Source: Lindgomyces ingoldianus (Eukaryota > Ascomycota > Dothideomycetes > Pleosporales > Lindgomycetaceae). From it: DNA of 58,698 nt. Positions 56,063 through 58,698 of the stretch are shown here, piece after piece (position 1 is the first letter of the stretch; every line of letters starts with the position of its first letter). A program made the position numbers and the translations under genes. The stretch spans positions 1 through 58,698 of the forward strand of contig NW_022985235.1 in assembly GCF_010093535.1 (NCBI RefSeq). Direction: 5' to 3'. The notes beneath the pieces are model-generated. The model searched no databases and was not told where the DNA came from. It worked only from the letters and a program-made list of their open reading frames with translations.

Positions 56063-57686
56063 CCTAGTTTAGCTCTAAACTAGATAGGACCTTGCTATAA
56101 AATAAAATAAGGCACTAATTTTTATTAGCATGTTTCTAAAATAAGACTCCTACTACTACTTTATTAAAAGTGTTAGTTTTAATTTTAGTTTATAACATAA
56201 AGTTAACATAGTAAAGCATAAGTATTCTTAGTAGCTTAGACTTTAGCTTTTTAAAAGCTATATTACACTCTAAAGTTTATATAAAAAGAGTAGTAGAACT
56301 TTAAAGCGTAATAATTAGTTTTACTATATAAATTTTTTTTAAAATAAATTGCTAATAGAATCTAGTAAAGCCTAAGAAAAATTTTACACTTGTTATAGTA
56401 GTAGGCGCCTACTAGTTGCGCAGCACCTCTACTTTCTCTAGGTTAACCTTTAGTCCTTTATTTAAAAGTATATAGCTAAGATACTTTATTTAAGTAACAG
56501 AAAATTTACTTTTTTTAATCTCTACTTATAATCTTGCTTACTATAGCCTCTTTAAAACCTTTTTAATATAAAGGATATAAGTTGCTTTATTTTTAAAGTA
56601 GATAAGGATTTTATTTAGATAAGTAATATAAAAGTTATTTATATAGCACTAGTAAGTTGCTAGGCTATTACATAATCTAAAAAGCAAAACTTTACACTTA
56701 TATATTCTATATTATGTCTAAAAGGTAGTATACTTTTAAAGCTTAGGTTTATTCTAATTTTGTTAAAAGCTACATAAATATTAAACTTTATAAAAATAGC
56801 TACCTTTATAAGTCTTAACAGAAGTTTGTCTATGCGCAGTATTAGATACACATCTTTATAAGTAATAGTATTAAGTTTATAGTAATTAACATAGATACAT
56901 AAGTTGCTATTTAGTTTCTATACATAAAAAATAAAAGATGCAAAAAAGCTCTAACTCTACTTAATAAAGCTATATTTTAAATTATTTATAACATACTTTT
57001 TTATTACTTTTAGTTCTTTAACATTCTGTTTATATAAGAGGCTGTAACTATTAAAAAGAGGTTCTGTAAAGATAATCTTATAGTTATATAAGCAATGTGC
57101 TAGTAATTTATAAGCTGTAGTATAGCTAAATATGTCTTAGTACTAATAGTATTTAAATAGTAATTAAAAGTTTACTAATGCTTTAGTTTTACATCTATTA
57201 TTTAATAGTAAAGCTTACTTATTTTTAATTAAACACTTAATTTTATAAATAAAAGTTAAAAAGAACTTATTCTTTTTTTATATTAAAATAAAAAGTATTT
57301 GCTAAAATAAAAGTAATAGTAAAGAAATAGATGTTTTTTAAACCTCTTCTAGACTTCTTAATAGATAGGCAGATTAATAATTTAAGTGTCTTTAAACTAT
57401 AGGTAATAGAAGACTAGTATAATTTTAGTAGCCTTAGTAAACCCTTAATGCAGTTAATTATTAAGCTGTATAACTACTAAATATAGTCTTTTTTCTATAG
57501 TGTGTTGTGTTATCTAATATCTAGCTCTACTTCTTTATTACGTGTAGGCTAGTTTAATTACATAAGTAAAGGCAGTAAAAGTTTATAAGTAGTAGAATAC
57601 TTACTAGGCTATATAATCTAATTCTTTTTTATATCTAGTTAGAGTTTAAAACAACATAACTATTTAATGCTAATAATATAATCTTA
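56063..57686 (-). pseudogene. F2 reverse transcriptase region (broken)
   Basis: Colinear with F1 15038-16316 and 20475-20840 with no insertion between. AATAG at 57315-57319 is the unoccupied target of C. It has the same RT blocks on the minus strand as F1, with more mutations. A 63-codon open frame at 56660-56851 (minus) is chance. Confidence 0.75.
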
Positions 57687-57688
57687 TA

Positions 57689-58009
57689 ATGTACTTTACA
57701 GGCAAGTTGCTTACACACTTAAGTTACTTACTTTTACTAAGACCCTACTAAACTACTCTTCTTATACTAATGCATTTCTAACAACACTACTTAGACGCAC
57801 TAAAAGAATGTTAGATACAGCCTATGCTCTAAGCTTTTAAATAAGACATAAAACTTTTAAAAAAACATGCTGCAGCTATGTACAAAGTCTCTTAAAAGAT
57901 AATAAATAATAATAGCACTAGACAACTTTTACAAGCTAATTCTATAGCTAACTTACAGAGGCTAGGTAATAATAAGAAGTAGGTAATTATTAAGACTATA
58001 CTTAAGCTA
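57689..58009 (+). mobile_element. H3, left part of a pogo-like H element
   Basis: The TIR starts ATGTACTTTACAGG (mutated ACGTACTTCA), TA at 57687-57688. 321 bp match H 8216-8530. It is interrupted at TA 58008-58009 by I2. The free target in F1 is near 20839-20842. Confidence 0.9.
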
Positions 58010-58698
58010 ACATGGTCCACAAGCGAATGTTCAACACAAGCGAGTGTTCCGCCCCACCACTAAAACGCAGCCAACCTACTACTAACTGTGATGCATTAAC
58101 AACTATACAATTAATTATCTTTAAAAAAGGCTAGAATTAACCTAGCTATTTAAGCTCTTAATAAAGACATGTTTTTAACTAAGAGGCGCACTACAGCACT
58201 CTATAATGTTAATTAAATAGCTCTCTGCTAACAACGCGCAGGGATAACTATGCAACGCAACTGTATAGCTAACAATAAGAAGCTTATAAAGCTAAAAAAG
58301 AAAGTAATTATTAAGCATATACTTAATCTAGATTCCTAAGGATTTGCGCCTACTCTAGGTGCTGTATAAAAGATAGCTAACAAGCTTCTTACTAAGCGCA
58401 GCGCTCTACTAGCAGGTATTAACTAGCTATCTAACTTTGTTGCGTGGACGCTAGTAGTTAAAACTTATCTTAGCTAACTATATAATTACTAATAAGTAAA
58501 ATGTAAAGATCTAGTAATTATAAGTAAGTAGTTTAAGCTTATAAAGGCTATATAATTAAAGTACAGTATTATAAATTAGGACATGTATAATTTTAATAAG
58601 ACAGGCTTTTAAATAGAGGTTATATTAAGCTAAATAGTTATTATAAGCATAAATAGACATAATTAGCTAAAGGCTATACAGCTAAGTAACTATAAATA
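58010..58698 (+). mobile_element. I2, left part of a pogo-like I element
   Basis: TIR ACATGGTCCACAAGCG (less mutated than I's ACATAGTCC), then plus-strand transposase sequence homologous to I, with HVYNFNKTGF-like codons at about 58575-58610. It runs off the window. The first 75 bases are unmutated. Confidence 0.9.

Larger units (their letters stand above)
31637..58698 (-). mobile_element. F2, gypsy F-family copy (runs off the window)
   Basis: LTR at 31637-31926 (290 bp), polypurine tract, then interior colinear with F1: 31927-33424, 41016-42556 and 56063-57688, with A, E and H3 inserted. The left target is CAGCT (31632-31636) inside H2; the right LTR is outside. F2 lacks the F1 insertions H, I, J and C and so gives their empty sites, and F1 lacks A, E and H3. 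The strand is minus, as the RT at 56063-57314 shows. Confidence 0.9.

Overview
The window looks like a repeat-only heterochromatic block from a filamentous ascomycete (Pezizomycotina) in a draft assembly, with two N gaps. I find no intact host gene. Nearly all of it is transposable elements mutated by a RIP-like process (C to T on either strand). Gln and Trp codons have become TAA/TAG, TGA is scarce, and RT catalytic YLDD motifs read YLNN or YLDN.

Layout. 1-4735 is a left flank: AT-rich sequence, a less mutated island with a 10-bp minisatellite, a truncated pogo/Fot1-like element (2184-3330) and a broken DUF3435 gene (3484-4299, minus). From 4736 to the end there is one nested stack, reconstructed from target-site duplications (TSDs) and empty sites. 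A gypsy fragment (F3, 4736-5983) received a copia element (only its 5' LTR and 7 bp remain at 5984-6266). That copia received a gypsy copy F', whose left LTR was split by a second copy, F1 (6438-31211, TSD AATAC). The two halves of the F' LTR now lie about 24.8 kb apart. F1 (about 7.2 kb of its own sequence, minus strand) carries pogo-like elements H, I and J, gypsy elements C and B, and a gapped LTR element G. J itself carries a 416-bp TRIM-like element K. F' was also hit by pogo copy H2, into which a third F copy, F2, inserted (31637 to beyond the window). F2 carries gypsy A, a 13.5-kb copia E (which holds a solo LTR S and gypsy D), and pogo copy H3, itself hit by I2. F1, F2 and F3 supply each other's empty sites, so most boundaries are fixed to the base.

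Biology. The gypsy elements A, B, C and D encode, where readable, gag, protease, RT, RNase H, integrase and a C-terminal chromodomain, which in related chromoviruses directs insertion into H3K9-methylated chromatin. A and B also share an antisense Cys-rich reading frame before the 3' LTR. The copia E has a recognisable RT/RNase H. The pogo elements encode CENP-B-type HTH plus DDE transposases with a C-terminal CCHC knuckle. Everything coding is broken, except short frames such as a 73-codon gag-RT fusion in C.

Most striking observations: (1) the outer roughly 60-150 bp of nearly every element, and the flanks of an internal deletion, escaped mutation, while the inward-facing LTR copies did not; (2) mutated cytosines are preceded by A, C or T and followed by a purine, while GpC is largely spared; (3) elements under about 420 bp are untouched; (4) a DUF3435 (Starship-captain family) relic with a recognisable intron; (5) a miniature LTR element with Pol III A/B-box-like internal sequence; (6) a conserved antisense ORF in two gypsy families.
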